Shown: in pieces, positions 45,500-55,794 of the stretch | How positions within the stretch are numbered: position 1 is the first letter of the stretch | How the letters are laid out: every line of letters starts with the position of its first letter | Source: Legionella maioricensis | GTDB lineage: Bacteria; Pseudomonadota; Gammaproteobacteria; Legionellales; Legionellaceae | Reading direction: 5' to 3' | Assembly: GCF_023618015.1 (NCBI RefSeq) | Contig: NZ_JAJKBJ010000001.1 | Span: 248,001-312,000, forward strand | DNA: 64,000 nucleotides | Position numbers and translations under genes: made by a program | The notes under the pieces: generated by a model | What the model was told of the DNA's origin: nothing | Seen by the model: only the letters and a program-made list of their open reading frames with translations | Database searches by the model: none

Positions 45500-48400
45500 T
45501 TATTGGTAGAGCAATACCCTAAACATAGACACTAGGCGCTCAATATCTACGGGCTTGGCTATATATTCAAATGCACCTGCTTCAAGACACTTTTCACGAT
45601 CACCTTTCATCGCTTTGGCAGTTACAGCAATTATGGGTAATTTTTTAAATTTTGGATTTTTGCGAATTTCCCTCATCGCCTCATAACCATCCATCTCCGG
45701 CATCATGATATCCATTAGGACAATATCTACATCTGGATTTGCCTTTAAAATCTCAATGGCTACTTTTCCATTTTCTGCAGTCAGAACATTCATTTGGTAC
45801 ACTTCTAATACACCAGCCAGCGCAAAAATATTACGGTAGTCATCATCAACAATTAATACTTTTTTTCCTGCAAGTAACTCCTCTCCACTATGAAGTTTTT
45901 CAATAACCTTTCTTTTTTCTTTTGACAATTTCTTATGAACCCGGTGTAAGAACAGCGTGGTCTCATCAAGTAATCTCTCTCGTGAGGCAACATTTTTAAC
46001 AATAATTGATTGAGCTACTTTACGTAATTGCATCTCTTCTTTTCGCGTTAATTCTTTACCCGTATAAATAATAATGGGTATATTTTTATACATAGGAGTA
46101 CTGCCAATCTCTTCCAGTAATTCAAAACCGTTTTTATCTGGTAATCCTAAATCCATTACCATACAGTCGAATGTAGTTTTTGCTAAACGCTCCCATGCAT
46201 CTTTTACCGTACCTACCACCGTTATTTCAACATCGTCACCTTTTAATAATTCCACAATGCTCTGTTGCATTATTTCCTCATCCTCGACTACTAATAATTG
46301 CTTTACTTCTTTGGTTGAAAAATTTTTGATTGTTTCAAACATCTCTTGCAATTTTTCCTCAGTAACTGGCTTAACAAGGAATGTTTTTGCTCCGTGCCTA
46401 AAACCACGAAATGACTCCTCATCAGCAGAAATAAGATGTATAGGGATATGGCGCGTTGAGGGGGTTTCTTTTAAGGTATCCAAGACTCGCCAACCATCCA
46501 TATCCGGTAAATGAAGATCCAGGGTAATCGCATCAGGAAGATAATGATTTGCCAACTCGATACCGTCTGCCCCTAAAGTGGTTACGATACCCTTAAAACC
46601 TTGCTCATGAGTTTTTTCCAGCAATAAATTTGCAAATGCCAAATCATCCTCAATAATAAGAACAACTCGATCTTTAGTTAAAATCTCTGTTTGATCATCA
46701 GCTATCATCGTAGATATTTCACGAACAGGTGTCTCTTTATTTTCATGCCCCAGGGTGATACCTTCACTTTTATTAAGATCCTCTTCTTCTGCTTTTGCTA
46801 TTTTTTCTAAAAATCGTCCTCCTTGCTGATTTTTTTGTGCGTCCTCATCAAATGTCTTCCTCTTCAAATTGCTCTCATCATCCTGAGGTAGATATAAGGT
46901 AAAATTGCATCCTTTTCCTTCTTCACTAATTAAACAAATTTCTCCTCCTAATAACTTGGCAATCTCACGACTGATTGATAATCCAAGCCCTGTACCACCA
47001 TATCTACGACTGGTGCTGCCATCAGCCTGTTGAAACGCTTCAAATATAATTTTTTGTTTCTCTTTGGCTACACCGATGCCTGTATCCATGACGGAAAAAG
47101 CAATCACGCGTTTCGCTCTGTTCAAGTTCAAATGTTCAATACTCCAATTCGCTTTAGCAGTACTTATATCTACTTTGACAGTTCCCTGCGCGGTAAATTT
47201 AAATGCATTTGACAGTAAATTTTTAAGGATTTGGAGCAATTTTTTGACATCTGTAAAAATAGTTTTGGGAAGATCCGGGGCTAATTCAATAGTGTATGTT
47301 AGACCTTTCTCTTCAGCTACGTGACAGAACATCTTATACAAATTATCATAAATTTCTTTGGGTGATATTTCTGTAATATCAATTTCTACAGTGCCAGATT
47401 CAATTTTGGATAAATCGAGAATATCATTGATTAGATTTAATAAATCCACACCAGATGAATAGATGGTATTCGCGTATTCCACTTCACTTTTGGTTAAATT
47501 ATGAGTGCGATTCTCGGACAACTGTTTCGATAAGAGCAACAAACTATTAAGTGGCGTCCTTAACTCATGCGACATGTTGGCCAAAAACTCAGACTTGTAT
47601 TTTGAAGTCAATGCTAACTGCTCTGCTTTTTCTTCCAAAGATTTACGAGAACGCTCTACCTCTCTATTTTTATTCTCTACTTCATTATTTTGTTCTACCA
47701 GTAATTTAGCTTTTTCTTCCAACTCTTCATTAGTTTGTTGTAACTCTTCTTGCTGACTTTGTAATTCCTGTGCCATTGATTGAGACTGTTTAAGCAGTTC
47801 TTCTGTTCGAGAATTAGCCTCAATGGTATTCAATACAATACCAATACTTTCCGTTAATTGATCAAGTAACGCTTGTTGCGCTATAGAAAAGCGATCAAAT
47901 GAAGCCAATTCAATCACGGCTTTCACTTGTCCCTCAAATAATACAGGTAAAAGGATAATATTTAGTGGGGCTGATTCACCCAAACCAGAGGTAATGTAAA
48001 CATAGTCATCAGGGACATTATTTAGTAAAATCCTTTCTTTTTCAAAGGCACATTGTCCGACTAATCCTTCACCAATCGCAAACTCATTGGATAAGTTTTT
48101 TCGTTGCTTGAACGCATAAGAAGCCAGCATCCTTAGTTTGGCTGTAGATCCCGTATTATCCATGATATAAAACAATGCGTGTTGCGAATTAACCACCGGC
48201 GCTAATTCAGATAAAATCTGTTTTGCTACCAACATCAGATCTTTTTGCCCTTGTAACATTCGAGTAAATTTGGCGAGATTGGTCTTCAACCAGTCTTGTT
48301 CGGTATTTTTCAACGTCGTATCTTTTAAGTTATTAATCATCTCATTGATGATGTCTTTGAGAACGGCCACCTCACCTAGTGCTTCGACGCGAATTGTTCG

Positions 48401-51274
48401 GGTTAAATCCCCCTTGGTAACAGCTTGTGCAACCTCGGATATAGCTCGCACCTGGGTCGTCAAATTTGCAGCCAACTGGTTTACGTTCTCGGTTAAGTCT
48501 TTCCAGATACCTGATGCCCCAGGAACATTAGCCTGGCCGCCCAGTTTACCTTCTACTCCTACTTCACGAGCTACAGTGGTTACTTGCTCTGCAAAAGTCG
48601 ACAGGGTATTAATCATACTGTTGATGGTATCGGTCAGTTCAGCGATTTCTCCTTTGGCCTGAACCACTAGTTGTTTCTCCAGATCTCCTTTAGCCACCGC
48701 TGTCACTACCATGGCAATACCCCGTACTTGATCGGTTAAATTGGTTGCCATAAGATTTACACTGTCCGTTAAGTCTTTCCAGGTACCGGATACCCCTTTC
48801 ACGGCCGCCTGGCCTCCCAGTTTTCCTTCCGTACCCACCTCACGTGCCACCCGAGTTACTTCTGAAGCAAAAGAATTCAATTGATCCACCATGGTGTTAA
48901 TCGTGTTCTTTAATTCAAAGATTTCTCCTTTAACATCAACGGTGATTTTTTTCGATAAATCACCATTCGCCACCGCGGTGGTCACTCCAGCAATATTACG
49001 CACTTGATTGGTCAGATTGCTGGCCATTAAATTAACGTTTTCGGTTAAATCCTTCCAGGTTCCAGCCATCCCTTGTACGTAGGCCTGGCCGCCAAGCTTA
49101 CCTTCAGTACCTACTTCACGAGCAACCCGCGTTACCTCTGACGCAAAGGTACGCAACTGTTCCACCATGGTGTTTATCGTGTCTTTCAACTGCAAAAACT
49201 CTCCACGCACGTCCACAGTGATTTTCTTAGAAAGATCACCTGTAGCAACCGCTGTCGTTACTTCAGCAATATTTCGTACCTGGTCTGTTAAATTATTTGC
49301 CATCATATTAACGTTTTGGGTTAAATCCTTCCATGTCCCCCCTAAACCGGTCACTTCTGCCTGGCCACCGAGTTTTCCTTCCGTACCGACCTCGCGTGCC
49401 ACCCGGGTTACTTCAGAGGCAAAAGAATTCAATTGATCCACCATGATGTTGATGGTGTTTTTTAACTCAAGAATTTCCCCTTTCACATCCACGGTAATCT
49501 TCTTGGACAAATCCCCGTTGGCCACCGCTGTAGTTACTCCAGCAATATTACGCACTTGAGCGGTAAGATTGCTGGCCATTAGATTCACGTTTTCAGTCAA
49601 ATCCTTCCAGGTTCCGCCTATTCCAGTGACTTCTGCCTGGCCTCCTAGTTTTCCTTCCGTACCGACCTCACGTGCCACCCGGGTTACTTCTGAAGCAAAA
49701 GAATTCAATTGATCCACCATGATGTTGATGGTGTTTTTCAATTCAAGAATTTCCCCTTTCACATCAACTGTAATCTTCTTGGACAAATCGCCATTGGCCA
49801 CCGCTGTAGTCACATCAGCGATGTTGCGCACTTGGGCGGTAAGATTGCTGGCCATCAAATTCACATTTTCAGTTAAATCCTTCCAGGTCCCCCCCACGCC
49901 AGTGACTTCTGCCTGGCCTCCCAGTTTTCCTTCCGTACCGACCTCGCGTGCCACCCGGGTTACTTCTGAAGCAAAAGAATTCAATTGATCCACCATGATG
50001 TTGATGGTGTTTTTTAATTCAAGAATTTCCCCTTTCACATCCACGGTAATCTTCTTGGACAAATCCCCATTGGCCACCGCTGTAGTCACATCAGCGATGT
50101 TACGCACTTGAGCGGTAAGATTGCTGGCCATCAAATTCACGTTCTCAGTTAAATCTTTCCAGGTCCCCCCAACGCCCTCCACCTCAGCTTGACCGCCCAG
50201 TTTTCCCTCCGTACCCACCTCGCGCGCTACACGCGTTACTTCAGAGGCAAAAGAGTTTAGTTGTACCATCATCGTGTTAATGGTGTTTTTTAACTCAAAT
50301 ATTTCTCCCTTCACATCCACGGTAATCTTTTTAGACAAATCGCCATTCGCAACAGCCGTAGTAACCTCGGCAATATTGCGCACCTGCGCAGTTAAATTGC
50401 TGGCCATTTGGTTTACATTATCGGTCAAATCTTTCCAGGTACCCGATACACCTTTCACCGTAGCCTGACCACCAAGTTTCCCTTCGGTACCCACTTCACG
50501 GGCAACACGAGTTACCTCTGAAGCGAAGGAGCTTAATTGATCCACCATCGTGTTAATCGTATTCTTTAATTCAAGGATCTCACCTTTAACATCCACGGTA
50601 ATTTTTTTTGAGAGGTCACCGCTAGCAACTGCTTTAGTCACCTCAGCGATGTTTCGTACTTGTAGAGTCAGATTGTTTGCCATCAAATTAACATTTTGAG
50701 TTAGGTCTTTCCAAGTACCGGAAACACCCGTTACTTTTGCCTGACCTCCCAATTTACCTTCAGTACCCACTTCACGGGCAACGCGGGTTACTTCTGAAGA
50801 GAAAGCATTTAATTGAGTCACCATAGAATTAACAATTTCTACGGTAGTTAAAAACGCTCCTTTTAAAGGCTTGCCATCAACTGTTATTGGCATTTTTTTA
50901 CTCAGATCTCCTGAGGCTACCGCTCCAACAACTCTTCCCATCTCTGACATAGGCTGAATTAAATCGCCGATGAGATTATTGATTGAGTCCACATTAATGC
51001 GCCATGCCCCATATCCCTGCAAAAAACTGACTCGCTTTTCAATTCGTCCTTCTTTCCCAACTTCTTTGCTTATTTGTGCAAACTCTTTACTTTGTCCATC
51101 CGCGGTTTCAATAATAATATTGAATGCATCAGCAATTTTTCCGGGGAGGCCTAGCCAATCCGTTGGCAATCGAACATTAAAATCCCCTTTCTTAAAAGAC
51201 AATAGGGCATTTAATAATGCTTTTGTCTCCGCAGGGCCCAAAGAATCTAACTTCAAATTAGATTGGGATGGCAT
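45500..51274 (-). CDS. Giant soluble hybrid histidine kinase: HAMP-repeat array, GAF, kinase, three receivers
   Basis: 1924 residues from ATG 51274, with AAGGAG nine bases upstream. No membrane helix is seen. It begins with a short N-terminal HAMP-like segment. Nine 92-residue units follow, each with [20 protein letters not shown] then [11 protein letters not shown] and a HAMP helix ([20 protein letters not shown]). Next come a GAF-like domain (about 1000-1140), a coiled coil, HisKA with His1236 ([15 protein letters not shown]), an ATPase ([26 protein letters not shown]) and receivers with Asp at 1586, 1708 and 1855. The layout resembles fungal Nik1-type kinases, which sense osmotic stress through HAMP arrays. 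CheR and CheB follow in the operon. Confidence 0.9.
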   Translation of the reverse strand: MPSQSNLKLDSLGPAETKALLNALLSFKKGDFNVRLPTDWLGLPGKIADAFNIIIETADGQSKEFAQISKEVGKEGRIEKRVSFLQGYGAWRINVDSINNLIGDLIQPMSEMGRVVGAVASGDLSKKMPITVDGKPLKGAFLTTVEIVNSMVTQLNAFSSEVTRVAREVGTEGKLGGQAKVTGVSGTWKDLTQNVNLMANNLTLQVRNIAEVTKAVASGDLSKKITVDVKGEILELKNTINTMVDQLSSFASEVTRVAREVGTEGKLGGQATVKGVSGTWKDLTDNVNQMASNLTAQVRNIAEVTTAVANGDLSKKITVDVKGEIFELKNTINTMMVQLNSFASEVTRVAREVGTEGKLGGQAEVEGVGGTWKDLTENVNLMASNLTAQVRNIADVTTAVANGDLSKKITVDVKGEILELKNTINIMVDQLNSFASEVTRVAREVGTEGKLGGQAEVTGVGGTWKDLTENVNLMASNLTAQVRNIADVTTAVANGDLSKKITVDVKGEILELKNTINIMVDQLNSFASEVTRVAREVGTEGKLGGQAEVTGIGGTWKDLTENVNLMASNLTAQVRNIAGVTTAVANGDLSKKITVDVKGEILELKNTINIMVDQLNSFASEVTRVAREVGTEGKLGGQAEVTGLGGTWKDLTQNVNMMANNLTDQVRNIAEVTTAVATGDLSKKITVDVRGEFLQLKDTINTMVEQLRTFASEVTRVAREVGTEGKLGGQAYVQGMAGTWKDLTENVNLMASNLTNQVRNIAGVTTAVANGDLSKKITVDVKGEIFELKNTINTMVDQLNSFASEVTRVAREVGTEGKLGGQAAVKGVSGTWKDLTDSVNLMATNLTDQVRGIAMVVTAVAKGDLEKQLVVQAKGEIAELTDTINSMINTLSTFAEQVTTVAREVGVEGKLGGQANVPGASGIWKDLTENVNQLAANLTTQVRAISEVAQAVTKGDLTRTIRVEALGEVAVLKDIINEMINNLKDTTLKNTEQDWLKTNLAKFTRMLQGQKDLMLVAKQILSELAPVVNSQHALFYIMDNTGSTAKLRMLASYAFKQRKNLSNEFAIGEGLVGQCAFEKERILLNNVPDDYVYITSGLGESAPLNIILLPVLFEGQVKAVIELASFDRFSIAQQALLDQLTESIGIVLNTIEANSRTEELLKQSQSMAQELQSQQEELQQTNEELEEKAKLLVEQNNEVENKNREVERSRKSLEEKAEQLALTSKYKSEFLANMSHELRTPLNSLLLLSKQLSENRTHNLTKSEVEYANTIYSSGVDLLNLINDILDLSKIESGTVEIDITEISPKEIYDNLYKMFCHVAEEKGLTYTIELAPDLPKTIFTDVKKLLQILKNLLSNAFKFTAQGTVKVDISTAKANWSIEHLNLNRAKRVIAFSVMDTGIGVAKEKQKIIFEAFQQADGSTSRRYGGTGLGLSISREIAKLLGGEICLISEEGKGCNFTLYLPQDDESNLKRKTFDEDAQKNQQGGRFLEKIAKAEEEDLNKSEGITLGHENKETPVREISTMIADDQTEILTKDRVVLIIEDDLAFANLLLEKTHEQGFKGIVTTLGADGIELANHYLPDAITLDLHLPDMDGWRVLDTLKETPSTRHIPIHLISADEESFRGFRHGAKTFLVKPVTEEKLQEMFETIKNFSTKEVKQLLVVEDEEIMQQSIVELLKGDDVEITVVGTVKDAWERLAKTTFDCMVMDLGLPDKNGFELLEEIGSTPMYKNIPIIIYTGKELTRKEEMQLRKVAQSIIVKNVASRERLLDETTLFLHRVHKKLSKEKRKVIEKLHSGEELLAGKKVLIVDDDYRNIFALAGVLEVYQMNVLTAENGKVAIEILKANPDVDIVLMDIMMPEMDGYEAMREIRKNPKFKKLPIIAVTAKAMKGDREKCLEAGAFEYIAKPVDIERLVSMFRVLLYQ
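48490..50970. repeat. Nine 276-base in-frame repeats inside the hybrid kinase gene
   Basis: Each unit encodes one 92-residue HAMP pair and is 276 bases. The central units (about 49440-50260) are nearly the same at DNA level, with differences concentrated at a few codons, whereas the outermost units diverge more. The open frames on the opposite strand here are artefacts of the repeat codons. Confidence 0.85.
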
Positions 51275-51535
51275 TATTAGCACTCCTTTTTTACTCTTCT
51301 TAAATCCCTAATGTCCAATTAATCATTTATTTTTTATAATTTTTTTCCCATACTAAATTTAATACCTTGCATAACCCATTGATAACTTTTGACTAACTTA
51401 TCTCTTATCAATTAATTTTCTTTAATTATAGAATATAATTTATGACACTAGCTTTAAACTGAGGATGAATTTTGACCATACTAATCTTCAGCTTTAAATT
51501 GCTAGACTGGAATCAGAAAATAAAAGGAGTTTTCC

Positions 51536-52105
51536 ATGAGTCCGCCTCTACCCAAAGGTTTAGAGCCTTTCATTAAAGAACTTAAAACATATAATATTTT
51601 GCAGCATGATGACCATACTAACATTATGAGAGTGTCAGGGCTCTTGTCCCAATGGGTAATGCATCAGGACTGGCTGGAAGAAAAATATTACTCGGTAGAT
51701 TCCAGTGTAGGTTTTAGCTCTTGGCTTCTCCATGAAGAAAAAGATCATTCTTTAGCGATTAATTTAGTGGCTTGGGAACCTGGACGCGAAATCACACCGC
51801 ACGATCATAAAACCTGGGGTGTCGTTGGATGCGTTGTTGGTATTGAAAAAAATTATCAGTGGATCAGAGTAGACGATGGCTCAAAACCAGGGTACGCCGA
51901 CATAGAAAGACAAAAAAAGGCTATTATCCGACCGGCAGGAGGCATTATCACTTTTTTACCTGATGACATACACAGCGTGGTTAATGAATCAGAAAAAATA
52001 GCCATTTCCTTACACGTTTATGGAAAAAATTTAAATTATACAGGACGTTACCAATATGATCCGGTGAACAAAACGATGAGGCCTTTTCTGGTTAATTTTA
52101 ATTAA
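51536..52105 (+). CDS. Cysteine-dioxygenase-family thiol dioxygenase
   Basis: A 189-residue cupin. The iron ligands are His89 and His91 in TPHDHKTWGVVGCVVG and His146 in LPDDIHSVVN. His160 and Tyr162 (SLHVYG) fit the outer-sphere pair of these enzymes. It adds dioxygen to the sulfur of a thiol such as cysteine or 3-mercaptopropionate; the substrate is not settled by sequence. ATG 51536 has AGGAG upstream. It is divergent from the hybrid kinase and stands alone. Confidence 0.82.
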   Translation: MSPPLPKGLEPFIKELKTYNILQHDDHTNIMRVSGLLSQWVMHQDWLEEKYYSVDSSVGFSSWLLHEEKDHSLAINLVAWEPGREITPHDHKTWGVVGCVVGIEKNYQWIRVDDGSKPGYADIERQKKAIIRPAGGIITFLPDDIHSVVNESEKIAISLHVYGKNLNYTGRYQYDPVNKTMRPFLVNFN

Positions 52106-52170
52106 ACAAATAATTTGGATATAAGGGATCAATTGCTCCAGAACTAGATAAAACCACCCGCGCTGTGAAA

Positions 52171-52872
52171 TTAGTGCATATCAAACTTCAACTTCATTTC
52201 TTTAGTGCTTAATGAGTGAAGAGGCTCAGCCTGCCTGAAAATTTTTACCAATCCCCAGATCAACAATAACTGAGCGAGGTAATAACTTAACATAATAAAA
52301 ATCCGGACATTTATCTGGGGATAGACAAATAAATTAAAACCAAGAGTAAGATCAGATACCATGAAACTTAAAGCCCCCGCACTAATAATTAATCCTTGCT
52401 GGTTCACTTGAAAAGCGCTAAAAACCATTAACAGTAAAATACAAAAATAAATTATTACGGGAATCAACAAAGATCCAAGTGCGGGAATTAAAATTCCCGC
52501 ACAAACAATCATCAATAAGAGAACCGGTAAATAATAAACAAAATGGGAAAATCGATACTCAAATACTTTTAAAAATAAAGTAATATAAAAACAATGAGCC
52601 AGCAAAAAGCATCCTATTCCCAGCTCCAGCGTCAATGAAACAGGTAATGTCAAAACTACATCCCCTAAAAGTGAAAAACTCAGAGCAAAAACTATTAATG
52701 TTTTCGCTCGGGGCAAGATATTCATGTGTAACGTCCCGATGATCAAACAAATGATCGGGATGGGCTTTAATAAAGTAGTTAAGGGATAAGTAATAAACGA
52801 CAAAAGCCCAAGATAGATCATCGCGGTGAACAGAAATGCTAACAAGGCATGTTTGGGCAAAGTACAAGTCAT
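52171..52872 (-). CDS. YhhN-family membrane protein (lysoplasmalogenase-like)
   Basis: 233 residues from ATG 52872, with AAAGGA eight bases upstream; a GTG 15 codons earlier lacks a ribosome site. About eight helices. The motif [12 protein letters not shown] and [14 protein letters not shown] are signatures of the YhhN/TMEM86 family, whose eukaryotic members cleave lysoplasmalogens. Its role in bacteria is not settled. It converges on the thiol dioxygenase gene. Confidence 0.8.
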   Translation of the reverse strand: MTCTLPKHALLAFLFTAMIYLGLLSFITYPLTTLLKPIPIICLIIGTLHMNILPRAKTLIVFALSFSLLGDVVLTLPVSLTLELGIGCFLLAHCFYITLFLKVFEYRFSHFVYYLPVLLLMIVCAGILIPALGSLLIPVIIYFCILLLMVFSAFQVNQQGLIISAGALSFMVSDLTLGFNLFVYPQINVRIFIMLSYYLAQLLLIWGLVKIFRQAEPLHSLSTKEMKLKFDMH

Positions 52873-53113
52873 AAATAGTCCTTTATCATGTGCAAAGCAG
52901 TTCCTTTCCAGAATCACTTAAAGAGTGGTGTTAAAATACGATACTTCATTGATAAATAAGAGAATAACATTTTATTTATCCTTCTCTCTATCACATTTTA
53001 TTCATAAAATACATATTTTTTCTTCTTATTCCGTGCAAATTAAAATTATCGTCTATAGTTTAAAGTAATTAAAAAAATAACAACGGATATTTTAATTCCG
53101 GGTGGGGGGAAAC

Positions 53114-53962
53114 ATGTTAATGCGCGGGCTAGGTGTAGCTTCATTGTTGTTTTTTATACTCAATACTCAATGCTTTGCCGAAGAGCGGGAAATTGCGATT
53201 ACCATTGATGATTTACCCTTTGTTGGCTCCGGGAGCAGCACCCCTGCTAGTTTGAAAAGAACTCAAGAGCGATTTATGGCTCTGGTAAATGCTCTTGTCG
53301 AAAATGAAGTTCCCGCCACTGGATTTGCTATTGGCGGTGCGGTTGCCAAAAATGAATGGGATTTAATGGAAACATTTCGCAATCAAGGTTTTACAATAGG
53401 AAATCATACTTATACTCACCGTAGCCTAAATGCGATTAGTGCAGAAAAATACATAGCGGATATAGAACGAGCTGATGTTAAATTAGCGCATGTAATGACT
53501 GAGCCTAAATATTTTCGTTATCCCTATCTTGCCGAAGGTAAGGGGGAGAAAAAACAAAAAGTTCTTGATTACCTTGCCGCTCATCAATATACGATTGCTC
53601 CAGTTACTATTGACAGCAAGGATTATGAATTCAATGCCCGCTTTTATAGAATTCCCTACCGTCAAAGAGCTCAAAGCATCAAACAATTTAAAAAACGTTA
53701 TCTTGCTTATATCTGGCAACAAACGCTGAAAGCAGAAAAAAGAGCAAAAGGTCAACCCGTGAAACAAATTTTATTAATTCATGCAAATTTGTTAAACAGC
53801 CTGTGTTTGAGAGATATAATTGAAATGTATAAAAGTAACGGTTACAAATTTATAAGTTTGGCCGATGCGTTAAAAGGAAATACCGCGCAAACGCTCAATG
53901 ACTCTGCTTCAGCTATTCCAGCAATACCTGTTTCATTAGAAAAACCAGCATCTTCATCTTAG
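53114..53962 (+). CDS. Exported polysaccharide deacetylase (NodB family)
   Basis: 282 residues from ATG 53114, preceded by GGGGGGA; a GTG four codons upstream sits inside that site. A signal peptide (about residues 1-21) precedes the NodB domain with metal-binding ITIDDLPFVG (Asp-Asp) and GNHTYTHRSL (His-x3-His). This family removes N-acetyl groups from chitin, peptidoglycan or other sugars, or acts on glycan esters. It should act in the periplasm or outside. Confidence 0.87.
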   Translation: MLMRGLGVASLLFFILNTQCFAEEREIAITIDDLPFVGSGSSTPASLKRTQERFMALVNALVENEVPATGFAIGGAVAKNEWDLMETFRNQGFTIGNHTYTHRSLNAISAEKYIADIERADVKLAHVMTEPKYFRYPYLAEGKGEKKQKVLDYLAAHQYTIAPVTIDSKDYEFNARFYRIPYRQRAQSIKQFKKRYLAYIWQQTLKAEKRAKGQPVKQILLIHANLLNSLCLRDIIEMYKSNGYKFISLADALKGNTAQTLNDSASAIPAIPVSLEKPASSS

Positions 53963-53986
53963 AGGCTGTTGATTACTATTTTTTCA

Positions 53987-54020
53987 ACGTCCCGCGGCTT
54001 GTCCGCGAGATGTAGGTGGG
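53987..54020. repeat. Dispersed GCGGCTTGTCCGC hairpin element
   Basis: ACGTCCCGCGG-CTTGT-CCGCGAGATGT, a copy of the family at 8931, 22439, 28563 and 42685, followed by AGGTGGG. It sits just past the deacetylase stop. The gap to mltA holds nothing else clear. Confidence 0.8.
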
Positions 54021-54173
54021 GACACAATTTGATTGATGCAACAACACCGACTCGATCTCAGGATCCAGGGATACTCCCTCGACCACCAGATACTTCTGGC
54101 GCAAGACGGCCAGAGGCCAACTTTAAAATGAATGGTCAATAGCCCTTATATCGAATTATACTTAGAAAAATAA

Positions 54174-55367
54174 TTACGATATTTTTTCCAATCGCGATAA
54201 AGCATGGCGAGGTAAAAGCAACCAATAATGCCCTTCATTTTTCATATGCCCGGCAATTAAAGTAGCTTTATCGCCCCCACCCCAGAATACATCACCTCTA
54301 ACCTTACCACGAATGGCGCCCCCGGTATCTTGGGCTACCATCAACCGCTGCATCGGTTTACTCGTATCAGGATTCTTACTGTCTGGGCGTGAGGTACTTA
54401 ACCAAAGAGGTGCCCCCATAGGTATCCATTCTCGATCAATAGCAAGAGAGTACCCTGGCGTCAGTGCTACCCCTTGAGAACCTAGTGCCGCTTCTAACGA
54501 CAGTAACCGGAAAAAAACAAAGGACTTATTCTGATTAATCACTTTATCCATTTCTTTTGGATGTGCTTTAAAATACTTCTTAATCCCCTGCATGGAAGCA
54601 TTATGCTTGGTCATAACTCCTTTTTTGATTAAAACCCCTGCGATGGGAGTATAAGGAGCACCATTTTGTGCATCATAGCCTACGTAGATTCTTTTACCAT
54701 CTTCAAGCTCTATTATTCCGGAACCTTGGATTTCTAAAAATAATCGATCTACCGGGCTATTAATCCATACCAGCACACGAGCGGTATCCTTAATAGCTCC
54801 TTGATTAATTTGTTCGCGGGTATAAAAAGGAAGAATTTTATTTCCAACTATTCGACCGACAAGCTTGCGATTTTTTAAATCAGGGATAAATAAGCCTAAA
54901 TCAACATTGACTAAATTGCTGGGTGTTTCATAAATAGGAACGCTAAATTGAGCTGATTTAGTATAGCTGCCTTTAATCAGAGGCAGATAATACCCGGTAA
55001 ATAACCCTTTTACTGGTTTATTATCGTAAAACTCTACGGGAGCAAACCATTTCTGAAAAAAAAGTTTTGCCGACTTTTCAATAACCGGATTAATTTTTAA
55101 AGCCGCGCGACAGGCTGGTTGCCAATCTTTAACTTGCAAATTTATTTGATCCGTACCGACCACTTGTTCTGGATCTTGCTTAATAAATGCACGACATGAG
55201 GTTTGGAACGTGAGTAACGACTTCTTGAATTCGCCTGTTTCCCAACCCGGAAGCTGATTAAAGCTAACCTGACGAAAAGCAGGTTTGGGGGACCAAAACC
55301 ACCATGCCGAGATACCCAAAGCAATTAAAGCCAGGAGCGTTGTAAGAGATATAATTTTCAATTTCAT
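54174..55367 (-). CDS. mltA: Membrane-bound lytic murein transglycosylase A
   Basis: 397 residues from ATG 55367. An N-terminal hydrophobic stretch (SLTTLLALIALGISAWWF) should anchor or export it; there is no lipobox Cys, unlike E. coli MltA. The MltA and 3D domains follow, with VKGLFTGYYLPL near residue 120 and the catalytic Asp in AQDTGGAIRGKVRGDVFWG. It cleaves the MurNAc-GlcNAc bond of murein, forming 1,6-anhydro ends. It stands alone between repeat-rich gaps. Confidence 0.93.
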   Translation of the reverse strand: MKLKIISLTTLLALIALGISAWWFWSPKPAFRQVSFNQLPGWETGEFKKSLLTFQTSCRAFIKQDPEQVVGTDQINLQVKDWQPACRAALKINPVIEKSAKLFFQKWFAPVEFYDNKPVKGLFTGYYLPLIKGSYTKSAQFSVPIYETPSNLVNVDLGLFIPDLKNRKLVGRIVGNKILPFYTREQINQGAIKDTARVLVWINSPVDRLFLEIQGSGIIELEDGKRIYVGYDAQNGAPYTPIAGVLIKKGVMTKHNASMQGIKKYFKAHPKEMDKVINQNKSFVFFRLLSLEAALGSQGVALTPGYSLAIDREWIPMGAPLWLSTSRPDSKNPDTSKPMQRLMVAQDTGGAIRGKVRGDVFWGGGDKATLIAGHMKNEGHYWLLLPRHALSRLEKIS

Positions 55368-55794
55368 AGCGGTCAATTTTTACACGTAATGGGTTTAATT
55401 GCAACTAAAGCCTGTTTGTTTTATGCTTTATCCATCGTTAAAAATGGTAAAATATAATTAATTTTCAATGCATTCATGACAATAAATTCCATTTAAAAAA
55501 AATTTGAATTCTGCACTTAGCATACCTCATCTTTCTTAAATATATGAGAAAATTATGTAATTATATTTAATTAGACTTTGGTCCTTTTTGAAAATTGACG
55601 ATGAGTTGTCGTATTTTCGAACGTAGTGAAGCAATACAGAATAGAATTTCAATTTTAACGAATTCTGGATCGCTTTGCTAACACAGGCAAAGACGGTTAT
55701 TAACCAACTTAAAGTCCAGTTTATGAAAATAGGTTTAATGAGTTATACCGACCGCCCAAATCATGATGCGAAAGATAAAAATAAAATTTTACTT
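55368..55794. other. Intergenic region between mltA and the FUSC gene
   Basis: No reading frame of note on either strand. It is AT-rich with a short GAACGTAGTGAAGCAATAC...ATCGCTTTGC stretch (55618-55680) that looks like a decayed dispersed repeat. The mltA promoter should lie in the right end of its own leader, but I cannot place it. Confidence 0.5.

Noticed and set aside
48270-50468. Rightward frames of 60-130 codons opposite the hybrid kinase
   Set aside because: They repeat with the 276-base period and are the antisense of the HAMP units; no start signals.
52559-52867. 102-codon leftward frame inside the YhhN gene
   Set aside because: A shadow of the YhhN gene in another frame; the YhhN frame has the family motifs and membrane pattern.
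55570-55700. Remnant of a gene between mltA and the FUSC gene
   Set aside because: No frame longer than about 30 codons and no family pattern; more likely decayed repeat DNA.
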